A stretch of 64,000 nt of DNA from Isoetes taiwanensis (taxonomy: Eukaryota > Streptophyta > Lycopodiopsida > Isoetales > Isoetaceae), in contig JAJEKV010000092.1 in assembly GCA_021234155.1 (NCBI GenBank), positions 930,001 to 994,000 on the forward strand, in the 5' to 3' direction. Within the stretch, counting starts at the first letter, position 1, and each line of letters opens with the position of its first letter. The notes beneath the pieces were generated by a model. The model was not told the origin of the DNA, ran no database searches, and saw only the letters and a list, made by a program, of their open reading frames with translations. This document shows positions 44,150-55,479 of the stretch, piece by piece. The translations under genes and the position numbers were made by a program.

Positions 44150-47100
44150 CCAATAGAAACCCATGTCACAAAATTGCAATGGAGTGCCAAATGCAATATT
44201 TGGCACATCCAGACACAACTAAATAGCAAAATATGATGTATCAATGTGAAAAAAGAGCTCAACAGCTAGCTAAAGATGAAGTTCCCGGCAAATGATGCAT
44301 AATGATAGCACAATGCACAATGCACAATGAGAGCACAATGTACAGGAAAAAAGATCTCAACAACCAGCGAAAAATAAATGCCCCAAGACAACTAGAATTA
44401 GGCAGGACTAGCACCCTGCACAAAATCAGAATGCGCCCAAGATAATACCTCATGCACAATAACTCAATATACGTGACATCTAGAGAAAGATAAGCAACAA
44501 TGTAAAACCATAAAAAAGAACGTCAAGAACACGAAAACAAACTAAAATTGGCCAAATAAAACGTGCTTTCGACAAAAAATGCAATACACTCCATGCATGA
44601 CTAGATGCACCAATAGGAATGATACTTTTACAGATTGAAGAAGAAGGTGGAGGTAGAGGTCAAGGAAGGGCAAGAAGGGAATTTGGCTTTATCTGGATAT
44701 GATGCATATTGCGTTTGGCACCGCATTGAGATTTTGCGACATGGGTTTCTATTGGATCATCTTTCATTTTTATGCTTCTCTTTATCTAGATGTGGAGTGT
44801 CTTACGTTGATGTACACAAGGTGTTATATTGGGCACATTCTAATTTTGTGCATGGTGCTGGTTCTGCATGATTCTAGTTATCCCGAGAAATCCATTTCTA
44901 GCTGTCTATTGCGAGCTTTTTTGCACTTATAGTGGATCTTTTTCTATTTTGGTATGCTAGCTTCCTAACACTATGACATCCTTGCATAATCACCTATTCC
45001 TTTTTTCTCATTCTGCCACATGGCTAGCCTCCTTACACTCCCCCTCGACGTCGACACTTGACCCCATCGCCTCTTTTACCTTGGCCTTAAGCTTACTTTT
45101 GACTTCAGACTCACACTTCGACCTTCTTTGTTTTTCATAAGCCTCTCTTTGCTTGAACCACGGTGTGATATATAATGATATATAATGATCATACCAAAAT
45201 AGAAAAAGATCCACTACAAGTGCAAAAAGCCCTCAATAGACAGCTAGAAATTGATTTCTCGAGATAACTAGAATCATGCAGAACCAGCACCATGCACAAA
45301 ATTAGAATGTGCCCAATATAACACCTTGTGTACAATGTTCAACGTAAGATACTCCCCATCAAGACAAAGAGAAGCATAAAAAGGAAAGATGATCCAATAG
45401 AAACCCATGTCGCAAAATCTCAAGGCGGTGCCAAACGCAATATGCATCATATCCAGATAAAGCCAAATAGCAAATATGCCAATGATATATAATGATAGCG
45501 CTGAAAAAAACCTAGAATACTAAAGAACTTCAAGAACACGATGTCAAACTAGAATTTGCCAAATAAGACGTGCTTGTGACAAAAAATGCAATGCAACGCA
45601 TTTGTTAAACAAGATGTGAATGTTGAATAAAAGAGAAATGATAGTGTTAAATGAGAGGTCATAAGGAAAATAATAGGACATTTGGAGCGAGGAAGGGATG
45701 CCGCAATATGAATAGCACTGTGAATATGAAGAGGTGGAGGGAGAAGTGGCAGACATGTCAGTACAAATCAAGAGGAAGGTCAAGGGAGAGGAGAGTGAAG
45801 TTACATTTGGATCACATCATGGATCAAGAAAAACGAGGCTTAAGTTTGAAGAAAAGTAGGATGGCTATGCACAAACAATTCATGGCAAATGTGAGGCCAA
45901 AGTCAAGGTGAGGTTATGGCCAAGAGAAAAGAGGAAACGAAAATCAACAGTGGCAAGGTCAATAGGAAATGAAAACACAATGAGTATATAATGTTACATA
46001 TCGTCAGTAAAGCGATGCACGAAAAAAGAAGCCTACTGCGAATATGGCGAAGTGGAGCTAACATAAACAAAAGATCACCCAAATCCATAAAATTGGTGCT
46101 ATATAAGCAATAAACCTGTGCCGAGTCCGTAAAAAATGGAGAAACCACCTAACGACATAACATGTCACCCATGTTCAAGAACAGAGAATACAACTTCGCG
46201 AAGCTGCAATGTTACATGATAAATGACAATCGTCAACGTAACGACAATTTCAGAACAATGTTTTCCAAAGTCATGTTTAAAGCCCAAGCATAAATATGAG
46301 AAAAGAGGAATGCAAGCCAATGAATAAATGCAACAAGAAAATAACCACAGACAAGAGGCCAACTGCCAGAAAAAGTGTAAAACACGATTGCCGCAATAAC
46401 AACATGAACAATGCTATAATCCCCAAAACCTCATTAGAGCAGAATACGAAGAATGATCGAGTTAGCAAGGCAGAATAATGGATGAAACTCCCCATAACTG
46501 AAAAATCAAGGAAAGAAGATACAATATGAAAATACTACATGAAGTCTAAAACAACGAGGTGAATAGGCTTCAAAGGATAAATATGTTGCAAAGGAGCTCT
46601 CAAATGCAAAACAGGACAAAGTGCAAAAAACATGGCAAAGAGAAGAATGTCAAAGGCGGAAAGAGTATAAGGGAGTGCCAAACGCAATATGCGGCGTATC
46701 CAGAGACAGTGAAATAGCAAGTATGCAAAGGACGTCTAATGAGAGGGCCAGAAAATCGAAAAACTGTAAAGAACAATTTCAAGAACACGACGCCAAACTA
46801 CAAGGTGCCAAATAGGACTTGGTTGCCCCTAGCAAAGAGGGTCATAAGATCTGAGCAATGGTTTGGAACAAGAATAGGAGAGCGAGGGTGTAAAGGACTG
46901 GTGCAAGTTAGCAGCAGAGAAATGTGTGTGGATGTTATAAACAAATAATACCACATGCCTAAGACCATGATAAAATGCCCCAAATGAAGAACACGCTGAC
47001 AAACGAGGAACGAGATTTGAGGAAGAGGTTGTAGACATGTTAGCGCAACTCAAGAGCAAGGTTAAGATGAAAACTGAGATGAAGGTTAATGTGAATCACA

Positions 47101-47450
47101 GTAAATCGAGCAAAAAATGAGGCTTAAGTAGTCAAAGGTGAGATTATGGCCAATGAAAAGGAGAAGATGGAGGTCAAAGTGCCTAGGTTAGGGTGGAGTG
47201 CAAGGGGTGAGCCATATAGTAGAAAAGGACAAATGAAAATACAATGACAAAGACGTAGTATGAATAAAGCTAGGGCCATACGTATGGCCTGAAATAACGA
47301 TGCATTAATGGAATGGATTGAGAAACAAAGGGTTGCAAAATAGAGGATCAACGTGAGAGAAGCAGACGAACTCAAATAAAAGGGGGTCAAATGAATATTT
47401 GGAAATGACAAGCAGCTAATAGAATCGAAGGATTCCAATAAGCAAAATCA
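44150..47450. repeat. Degenerate tandem array, units of about 1.25 kb
   Basis: Landmark GTGCCAAA(T/C)GCAATAT occurs near 44188, 45429 and 46676. Landmark CAAGAACACGA occurs near 44526, 45531 and 46790. AGACATGT(C/T)AG-type text followed by an A/G-rich stretch occurs near 45750 and 47032. Most intervals are about 1.25 kb. Many short frames here are A/G-rich and domain-free. Confidence 0.6.
44690..45470. repeat. Large inverted repeat, two 270-bp arms
   Basis: The left arm 44690-44956 (TATCTGGATATGATGCATAT ... TTCTATTTTGGTATG) is the reverse complement, with scattered differences, of 45193-45465, separated by about 235 bp. It sits within the tandem array and could form a cruciform or a long hairpin RNA. 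Confidence 0.85.
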
Positions 47451-48320
47451 TAATATACCAAACACAAAATTAAATGCAAATATAGATAATGGATTGAAAT
47501 GGATCCCCTGAACCAAAACAAGAGGGAAAGCCATTACGATAGCCTTAAGCCTAACAAAAATGAAGGGGTAAGGAAATGCAATGTGAACCAAAGTTATGGT
47601 TGTGGGTAAGTTAGAAGTATCCGAAGTCAATGGGAAAAGGAGGAACACAAGACACTCCTACAAACACAAAACACAAGGTCTCTACATTGTTGCTATTGAA
47701 GACAATCTAGAAGAGTCAATTCAAAAACAACCAATCCCTCTATAGAAAATGGAAAATACCCACATTTGTAGCTAGATAAAATTGAGTGGGCCACCACATG
47801 ATGAAAAGGTGGTAGAAATATCGGTCCATCCCTAGAGCCAGGAGGCAAGTTCGTCAAGTGAACATCTCAGCTAGAAGAAAGTTAGAAAAACACCAAACAT
47901 ATGGCATATCCGTAGGCAAGAAAAGCCAAAAAAGAACCAATAATAATCATTGAACATATAGAAAAGATGCATGTATCGAGGCAAAATGGAGTAGCTACCA
48001 TATGATGCAAAAATGTTGCCATTGATCTCATTCTAAGACAAGAAACCTCCAAAAGTAGGTCCCATTACTCCCAGCAATGTCAACGCAGCTCTAGACGCAT
48101 AAATGATAAGGCAATTAAATTGATGGCCTTGTGAAAACAAGAAGAGAACCCCTGGTATCACTTATAAGAACAACCATTAAAAATCAATAGTTGTAAAAGA
48201 ATGCTACAAAGGGACTTACCATAGTAAATGTGTGAACCACAACCGTCTACCTGACCCCAAGCAAAAAAACCCCAACATATAGAATACTTGGAACACGAGC
48301 CATGTAGAAAGATCGAGATG
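46735..48320 (-). repeat. Repeat block, second copy of 22691-23500
   Basis: See 22691-24062. Spacing differs because about 0.8 kb of extra sequence separates the first two shared blocks here. Confidence 0.75.
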
Positions 48321-49248
48321 GAGCACGCATGGGGGAGTGGTCCACCTGAATGGATGTGGCAAGGATCGAGAGTGCCCTGTAAAGAAAGATTATGACCAAT
48401 ACATCCTCTGTGGGCAAGGATTAGCCGATTAGTATAAGGCAAGACCTGACCATCAATGGAGAATGCGACAACCAATAACTGTGTTCCAGGTAGATGTCGG
48501 TGCAGAAGCAACCCCGAAAGACTAAGGTAGAACGTGGCGGGGTGACTTGGGTTGGAAATAAGTGGGTTAAGATCGATTACCTGCCAAAGAATTAACAAGG
48601 CAATGGTGGCAAATTATGCAATGGTTCATAAAACCATAAAACCATGCTGATGTAAAAGGTGAGCACCCCTTAAATCGGGGATGCCACCTATCTGCTCCCC
48701 CGGGAGTGTGGACGCCGGCCTGGATGAGACCTGGGCACCGGATCTATTCCGGTAGGATGGCCCTGCTGCCACGTGGCCCTGCCATGTGGGCAGGGGCTTC
48801 CAACAAGAGAGAGGCAACGGTTTGTTACAGGAGGCAGACCGGAAGGCAGAAAAGATGAAGCCGGATCAGTTACAGGAAGCAGGCCGCTTCAGCTACAGGA
48901 GGCAACCATGAAACCATGAAGCACTGTGGGGTGCATGATCATAAGGGGGGGTCATGCACAAGATAGCTACGATCATGGGCAATGATAGGATCATCTTAAA
49001 TGATTCTTAGCTTAAACCGTATGGCCATGATCGTATGCATGTAGTAGAGGTATAGTAGGTAATTGGGGGGGTGGTCCCCTTAAAACCACAATTTATAAAT
49101 TAAACTAACGTAATGTGCTACTCATTGCAAGGAAGTGAATTCAAGCAAATACGAGGGAGCGCATTACGACAAGTTAGGAGTTAAAATTTTTGTAGCTAGC
49201 TATAAACTCCTAAACTTAAATTTCCAATTCATATTGCTTTATAATAAA
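48321..49248. other. No gene; small repeats
   Basis: A GC-richer stretch at 48660-48915 contains the phrase TACAGGA(G/A)GCA three times (48830-48910). No domain on either strand; the 146-codon minus frame at 48158-48598 is unrecognised. Confidence 0.35.
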
Positions 49249-49300
49249 CTTTACAAGAAACTTATCGCGGCGGCCAAGGCCGCCGCGAACGTTTCTCTTC
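49249..49300. repeat. GC-rich foldback with CACTA-like arm
   Basis: TTTACAAGAAACTTA is followed by TCGCGGCGGCC-AA-GGCCGCCGCGA, a perfect 11-bp stem with 2-nt loop (49265-49288). An outer AGAAAC/GTTTCT stem (49256-49261 and 49291-49296) extends it. The ACAAGAAA...CGCG.CGGCC text resembles CACTA transposon termini, so this may be two termini joined after loss of the interior. Confidence 0.7.
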
Positions 49301-49390
49301 TTCACCCCCCTGCTAAAGCAAGAACAGTAAAAGTTTCTTGTTTAAATTTTAAGTCACCTTTGTGGAATTGATTTTCACATCTTGTGTGTC

Positions 49391-49468
49391 CTTAAAGACC
49401 TTTTTTACTGCATTCACTTCTGCAAGGTCACCTACAACAGTAGAAGTTGCATGCACATTGATGTAGTT
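49391..49468 (-). pseudogene. 3-ketoacyl-ACP synthase (KAS I type) fragment
   Basis: Minus strand reads NYINVHATSTVVGDL then AEVNAVKKVFK, 26 codons matching the KAS I region with the active-site His of the Cys-His-His triad (NAHATST in the family). The enzyme extends fatty acids in plastids. Flanking sequence does not continue the protein in any frame I could follow, so this is a lone fragment. Confidence 0.8.
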
Positions 49469-49499
49469 TCTCCATCAAAGATGCCCTACACTTGCCACA

Positions 49500-50941
49500 A
49501 GGCCAAGTCAGGTGCACTGCATGAAGACATTTGCTACAAAATATTTGGAGCAGAGCTTACTAATGCAGGAATCAAATTTACATCTACCAGATAAATTGAA
49601 GATTTACCTTCAAATGTGGCTACGTCGTTGCAATTCCTTTAGCTGCCTGAACTGTATAGCCTAGATCAATCTGTAGAAAATGTAGCCAGATAAAGCACAA
49701 CAAAAAGAACCATAATTTAGAAAATGCAAGGGAATGCAATTCATCTTTCAATTTGAATCTAAAATATACATGAATTTAAAGCTTAATACGTACAAAAAAT
49801 GAAAGAAATGTACTATACAATGCTGATGTCCAACACTCTTGCTAGAGATTGCTGCTTCAATTGGCTTACTTGTTTGCCAACCACCTTATAGAAGCATTAC
49901 TTTGAATACTTGGAGTTTTGGCAAGACAGACTTAAAGTCCTAGAACATTTACATCAAACTTCAAAGGACAATGATTAGATCAAATACTGTTACAGCCAAA
50001 TGTGGTAGATGCACTCATCTCATTATTGCACTCGCAGCATTCCTCTATTTGACATGCAAAAATTATTTATGGCCTTCGTGAAACAAACAAAGGCATATAG
50101 TCTCAAGCCATAGATGCCACTCATCCCAGGCTTCTATAAAGGAAGACTTCAAAATAAGGAAAATCATGGTAAAATATTGTATCCCTATTCGATTAGCTGC
50201 TATAACAGTGGCCATCTAAGTCCTATGATATAACTTCATTTTCTGCACAAGAGTGCTTCTCAAAAAGCCTATCATAATCTAAATTCTCATACCATAGATC
50301 TTTGATAATCAGATTGGAAAGTGCAATACAAAGATGCTGTCACAATTTCCATTGTTGCAAAACTTTTTGCAAAATACCCTTAACTTCTAAACACAGCTTC
50401 ATTTTTTGCTTTTTGCAAAGCTTCTCAAATATTCTAATTGTGCTAAAACATACCTTCTCAAACTTGAGGCATGTCTGAGTAACCAACGCATCTCAAATAC
50501 ATTTGCATGCACTCAAATCTTGTCTGTATGAAAATCGTGACCATCGAGACCCTAGATGTTGGTTTGCGGTGGAAGATGCATTGATACTCATGTATTCATG
50601 TTTGGGAGAGTGATGATGACATTCACCACAATATAATGACATTAATAGCCGCAATTTTCATTTTGGAACTCCATAGCAATTGTTTTTTAGATGCTCCAAT
50701 CTTGCAGCTAGAGTTAAAGATCATAATGACACAGAAAGACAGATGACAGGCTGCCACTCATTTAGTAGAGTTATACCACTCATTTAGTAGAGTTATACCT
50801 GGATTTTAAATGTTGTCTTGAGAACGGCGAACAAAAGAACTAGTTAGCTCGATATAGAAGCGCAATCATGTGCTCATTCTGGTAGAAAATGGAAGCAACA
50901 GTGCAATTTTCTATTCAGCATATAAGTAAGGTGCCACATTG
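49500..50941. other. No recognisable gene
   Basis: AT-rich. A short tandem repeat CCACTCATTTAGTAGAGTTATA occurs near 50755-50798 (22-bp step, two copies). It may be downstream or intron sequence of the serine-rich gene on the minus strand. Confidence 0.35.
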
Positions 50942-51053
50942 TTAAAAGCCAAAGAGCATTGAATTTGTATAGATCTTCCTGTTGTTAAGAATACCAACCT
51001 TTGCAGCAAAGAATACACTTGTTGCAGACATGGTTGTTGCACAATTCTGTCTT

Positions 51054-51587
51054 TTAACAATCTGTAGACACAGTTGTTGCACCATTCCATCTCTCAGCTG
51101 CAGAAGAAGACGATGAAGAAGAAGAAGGCTGAACAGAAGATACAACAGCTTGCTTCTCCTCAACACCTGCAGCTACAGATACATCTAAAGCTTGACTGTC
51201 TAAAGGCAAAGAAGCTTGCCTGTTTAAAGGCACAGAAGCTTGCCTCTCTAAATCCAAAGAAGCTTGTCTGTCCTTACTTCTGCTGGTTTCTGGCTGAGCA
51301 CTATTAACCCTAGAGCTAGCTAATTTAACCTGAGAGCAAATCCTAGAACTGGAGTATGCATATGAAGATGAAGCTGGAGTCAGTGCTTGCTTCTCTTCCA
51401 CTGCCGAAGAATTTGAAGAGCTTGCAACCATACCTGAAAAATCTGGGCTCTCGCTAGCTGACGAATCTGTGCTATTTCTAGACTTTCCCGATGCGCAATA
51501 AACTAAAGATCTGGCAACGGGTTTCTCATCCACAACAAGCGCCAGAGCTTTTGAAGCCTCTTCTGAAATAGAGTTGCTCCTGGACAT
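51054..51587 (-). CDS. Serine-rich low-complexity protein, unknown
   Basis: From ATG 51587: MSRSNSISEEASKALALVVD, then SSASESPDFSG, EEKQALTPASSSYAYSSS, and a short internal repeat RQASLDLE / RQASVPLN / RQASLPLD, ending in a serine run and a TAA. 177 codons. The frame is open 57 codons further upstream (to 51758), so the start could be MGKKKGCVPFLVCKQ. The composition is unlike the transposon frames around it and no stop interrupts it. It looks intrinsically disordered. Two G-boxes lie upstream. Could also be one exon of a longer gene. Confidence 0.5.
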   Translation of the reverse strand: MSRSNSISEEASKALALVVDEKPVARSLVYCASGKSRNSTDSSASESPDFSGMVASSSNSSAVEEKQALTPASSSYAYSSSRICSQVKLASSRVNSAQPETSRSKDRQASLDLERQASVPLNRQASLPLDSQALDVSVAAGVEEKQAVVSSVQPSSSSSSSSAAERWNGATTVSTDC

Positions 51588-51775
51588 GGCCGCTGCATTT
51601 CTTTGCTCTAATGTTTTGCTCGCTTTTAAGCCGCAGGGCTTTGTGGAAACAGAAGGATGGGCCTTCGAATGAGTCCATGCCGTTGAGCAGGGCCGGATTG
51701 CAATCCTGCCGGATTGCTTGCAGACCAAGAAAGGGACGCATCCTTTTTTTTTTCCCATTTATTTTGTTTCAAGGA

Positions 51776-51808
51776 CACGTGTCGCCGCTTTAGTAAGTCA
51801 TCCACGTG
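51776..51808 (-). promoter_or_regulatory. Two G-boxes (CACGTG) upstream of the serine-rich frame
   Basis: CACGTG at 51776-51781 (within GACACGTGTC) and 51803-51808 (within CCACGTGTC), 27 bp apart. ACACGTG-type boxes bind bZIP and bHLH factors, as in ABA or light response. Confidence 0.6.
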
Positions 51809-52050
51809 TCGTCCCCAAACTTTTTCCTGGAGAAAAAATATTAGAATCAATCAAAAAAGTGTACTGCTTTATATATGTTAAGATAATAATTTTGTATAAG
51901 CTTGTAAGAATATTCTTACAACTACCTTTATGAAATATATGAAAGGTTATCATTTTAAATAAGTACTAATATCTCAATCTGATAATTGTTTTTTATAAGT
52001 TCATGCAGGTTCAAAAAACCTTACTCTAATGCTGCGGACAGCATTATTCT

Positions 52051-52062
52051 AAGGGGGGAGAA
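52051..52062 (+). promoter_or_regulatory. Polypurine tract before 3' LTR
   Basis: AAGGGGGGAGAA directly precedes the LTR start TGTGACG, as expected for plus-strand priming of a gypsy element. Confidence 0.88.
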
Positions 52063-53601
52063 TGTGACGTTCCCCTAAAATATACGGTATGTATACGTAT
52101 ATTTTGGGCCACGTCACCACTTGATTAACCTTAGGAAAGGATATCTCCACGTGCCACTACCTGATTGGGGTAACCGGCCACGTGTTCGCATCCCATTGGG
52201 CAAGGTGTCAACCCTAACCCTAACTTAGCCTATAAATACCTAAACCTAAACCGGAAGACACTTTTGCTCCTCTCACTCTTGAGGCTATTGTCACGCCCGA
52301 AGTTCAGAATCAAGATCCAGAAGCTGCAGCATAGCACGGTTTAGCGGCCCAAGCAGCGTGGACGTGTTAGATTCAGTTGCAGTGATCTCGAACCTTGAAG
52401 AATCGATGGAGACTCTGGGAGCAGGAGGCAATGCGTCAGGAGCAGGTATTTTGAAGCAGTTTCAGCTATAGGGATGAAGTAGAGTCATGTATTCTAGTAG
52501 AGCCTTCCTAGAATCACTATTTCACCTCATGAGCCGAATCAATGAACCTTGATTAGGTTAGATCTTATTCTTATTGTTCATATGTTATGGATACGATATG
52601 GTTGATCTCTTGTTATGCTTCTCATGTATTGGGAAGGGGGGTAGAGACCTAGCAGCCTTATGTATGATGCTTCTAGATAGACATATAATACCTATTATAT
52701 GCGGCCTGTGCATAGAGCCCACCGGACTAAGAGAGTTATGGATTGACTGAGCACCAGATAACAGGATCAGTGATGAGATGGTGGAATAGTCCCTGCCGGC
52801 CCCGCGCCACTCTTTGGGGACTTGGGGCGCACTAGGCCTATGGTCTGGTCACTTCGCGGGGCGGGCATGGGTTCGCCACCCCGGATCAATGGTGCCGCCG
52901 ATCCCGAAGAGCTGCAGTGTCGGCTGGTTCTTGCTTTGGGGGCGGGGGTTAAAGACGTGAACGGGCGTGTGTCGCCACGATCCTCTAGTAAGCCCATCGA
53001 GTCACCGATTTCCGGAAGGGGAGATGTAACCCGACCTTGCCTCATCCTGACTAGGGAGATGCAACCCGGAGTAGTCTCTTCTTGGTGATCCCAAGAGATT
53101 ATGATCCGGCGGGGCTACTGATCATGCCATAGCTCGATTTAGCCCTTCTGCAAAGTATGCACAGGAGGGGCGGATGGAGTGGTCAACCCTTAGCCATTGT
53201 CTTATAGCCAGCCCCGCCATTGTTTATACTTCCGTCTGTATCTATCTTGAGACCCTAGCCGTCAGTATACTTTCCCCATGAGTCAGAGCTTGGGTAGAAG
53301 CTTTCCTGTTTTATGGTATATTGATCCCTCTGACGATTCTATGGATGGATGGATTGAGCTACCCTTCGAGGTAGACGTATTATTATTGTTGTTAGTTGCT
53401 AGTACTGACATTTAGTTTATATGCTTCCGCTGATGTTAGGAGCCCATAGGGGACGGGCACGCGATACACCTCCGTGTCCCTTACCGTTCTAGCCATCCCC
53501 AGAATGGGATAGATGGAGGGCCCATCCAGTACACGACACTGGGTGGGGGATTTTCCGTGGAGTATACGACAGATGCCGTATATTGTGCGGGGAGCGTCAC
53601 A
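52063..53601 (+). mobile_element. 3' LTR of a truncated gypsy element
   Basis: 1539 bp, TGTGACGTTCC to GGGAGCGTCACA, same family as the solo LTR at 32750-34364. A TATA box TATAAATA is at 52231-52238, 9 bp after a telomere-like CCCTAACCCTAA. Upstream, only a short internal tail with the polypurine tract remains before sequence of the serine-rich locus begins, so the element is 5' truncated somewhere near 51.85-52.02 kb. Confidence 0.88.
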
Positions 53602-53756
53602 CACGCAGCTACAAAGCCATCGCCAGAACAAAACTTCTAAAAATAAGAAATCCTCGACCTAGCCCGATCAGCCATAGCAATCCCAAACCCCTATTACTGA
53701 CGTCACTAAAATACCATTTCCACATACGAATACCCCCCTCAACCTAAGACAATCTT

Positions 53757-53981
53757 ATGTTATGCCAACCCCTAACAACAATTGCCGAACATAATGGAGA
53801 GATTATAACGGATGCATGGGAGACCACTCGAGTAGATCTGGATGTCACGTTCCCGAGACACCAGGATAAATGGGTAGAAGCGACTATTCATAAATGTCTA
53901 GACGGTTTTGCCCAGTTGGTTAAGAGCATATCGGTTAGGAACATTACAGAGGCCATGCTCAACATCTTATGTAGCAGCTGA
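53757..53981 (+). CDS. Uncharacterised 74-codon frame
   Basis: MLCQPLTTIAEHNGEIITDA ... HQDKWVEATIHKCLDGFAQL ... NITEAMLNILCSS. Balanced composition, no domain recognised. Adjacent to the LTR, possibly the host sequence it inserted into or an older transposon frame. Low confidence that it is expressed. Confidence 0.25.
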   Translation: MLCQPLTTIAEHNGEIITDAWETTRVDLDVTFPRHQDKWVEATIHKCLDGFAQLVKSISVRNITEAMLNILCSS

Positions 53982-54102
53982 CCGGGCCTGACCAACTCAG
54001 CATAAGGAAATATGTTTTGTATCTTGTAGAATAGAACTTCATCTTCATTTTTGCCCTTTCATTGTTTCATTTCTTTCTGATCCCTTACCCCAAGCCTGCA
54101 TT

Positions 54103-54240
54103 ACTGCCTTTTTTTTTTTTTTTTTCCCTTTTCCATTTCCCATTTCTCTTGTCTCCCTTTCTTTTAACTCTTTTATTCCTTTCCCCTTCAATTTTTCCCC
54201 TTTCCCCCTCTCTTTCCTTTTTGCCCTTCTGATTTTCCCT
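54103..54240. repeat. Polypyrimidine tract of about 140 nt
   Basis: Almost pure C/T on the plus strand with only isolated purines, beginning with a 20-nt T run. Minus-strand open frames here (Lys/Glu/Gly-rich) are a by-product. Confidence 0.85.
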
Positions 54241-54599
54241 TTACTCAGTTGACTGCCATATTGAGCGAATCTAGGCCATTCGATTGAGTGAATATAGACC
54301 CTTGAATATTTGATGCAAGATGCACATACACATGAAATAGATTTGAATATACAACCTCTTATTTTAGATTGATAGATGGAGACAAATGCTTTATCACAAC
54401 GTAAACCATTTGTGGGCTTTGCATTTAATTGATATGCAAATACATAACAACATATAGTCATGTCATGAAATCCAACTATGTGCTGCCATGTTCTAACATA
54501 TTCATCTTACTTGACATTCCTAATAATATATAAGTGGCATTACCAAGTTGGAGACGCGTTCGAGGTTTTGGATGCAGAACAAAATGTTGCTTTATGTCA

Positions 54600-54900
54600 A
54601 AAAAAAACTTGCGGCAAAACATTATTATTTTTAAATCGATGGAAGGCACACCACAAAGACAAGACTTGCACTCACCCACTTCTCCCGCGCAAGGGTTTCG
54701 AACGGGTGGGGAACACCACAACTCAAAGGCCGCCAGCACGACGGGCCGGCAAAATGCACTATCGCCTACACCTCTTTCCTCCTGGGGGGTGCATTGGGAG
54801 TCGATTGACTCAAGAACCAGAGAGGACAGACTTCGAAATGTTCGTTCTTGCACACCCAAGAAGTTTCCTCATGTAACAAAAAAAAAAAAAATTTGAACAA
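54600..54900 (-). mobile_element. Possible SINE or tRNA-like retroposon
   Basis: Minus strand contains GTTCGAAACCC (near 54690-54700), a good pol III box B, with a poorer box A-like TGGCGGCC about 35 nt before it. A-rich runs lie at 54881-54909 on the plus strand, which would be at the wrong end for a minus-strand SINE. Weak. Confidence 0.25.
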
Positions 54901-55479
54901 AAAAAAAAACCCTAGGCGCCTAGGCGCGGTAAAAGCCGTAAAAGGTGCCAGCATGCCACGTCTTGGCTTCGGACCCGCCTTTTGGAGAATAAATCGGGGC
55001 CTGACGTGCGCTGGCCTGTCTGGATTTACTACGAAATTAATATAACCCAAAATACCTTTTCAACTTCACCCCAATTTAAATAGGCCGTCAGAAAAGATAA
55101 TCCTAAACTCCAAAAGAAAGAAAAAGGAAGGGGAAAGGCGGCGATGGAGCAGACCCTCCGGCACGGCAGCTTGCGCCTTTGATCCAGATTCATGCGCTTA
55201 TCAGTGCTTTTCAATCTAATGCTAGCTTGCCAGTTTTAATCGATTCCAGTACAGCATCTCCGGCAAGACGTTCTTAGCGTCCCCCTGGAGGTTCTCTCTT
55301 TTTCGTCTGAATTTCGTTGCGTTCGTCTTGGTAAAATGCCCTCTTGCCGGAATTCTTGTCAACGTCTTTACTATAAAGAAATAAGAGAGTTGATCTTGTG
55401 CCGGTTGGTCTGAGTGATTAGAGGAGCTCCTTTTAGCTGCTTGGGGCTTTGCCTGGGAATTACATAGGAAGAAGAAGAA

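Noticed and set aside
52822-53088. 88-codon frames on both strands in the LTR
   Set aside because: They are in the GC-richer part of the LTR and not shared with the solo LTR copy.
54045-54461. 138-codon minus-strand frame rich in Lys, Glu and Gly
   Set aside because: It is a by-product of the polypyrimidine tract and has no domain.
54478-54896. Frames of 120-132 codons on both strands (a Cys/Pro-rich product)
   Set aside because: Mutually overlapping on both strands, with no domain. The region looks like a retroposed, A-tailed sequence.
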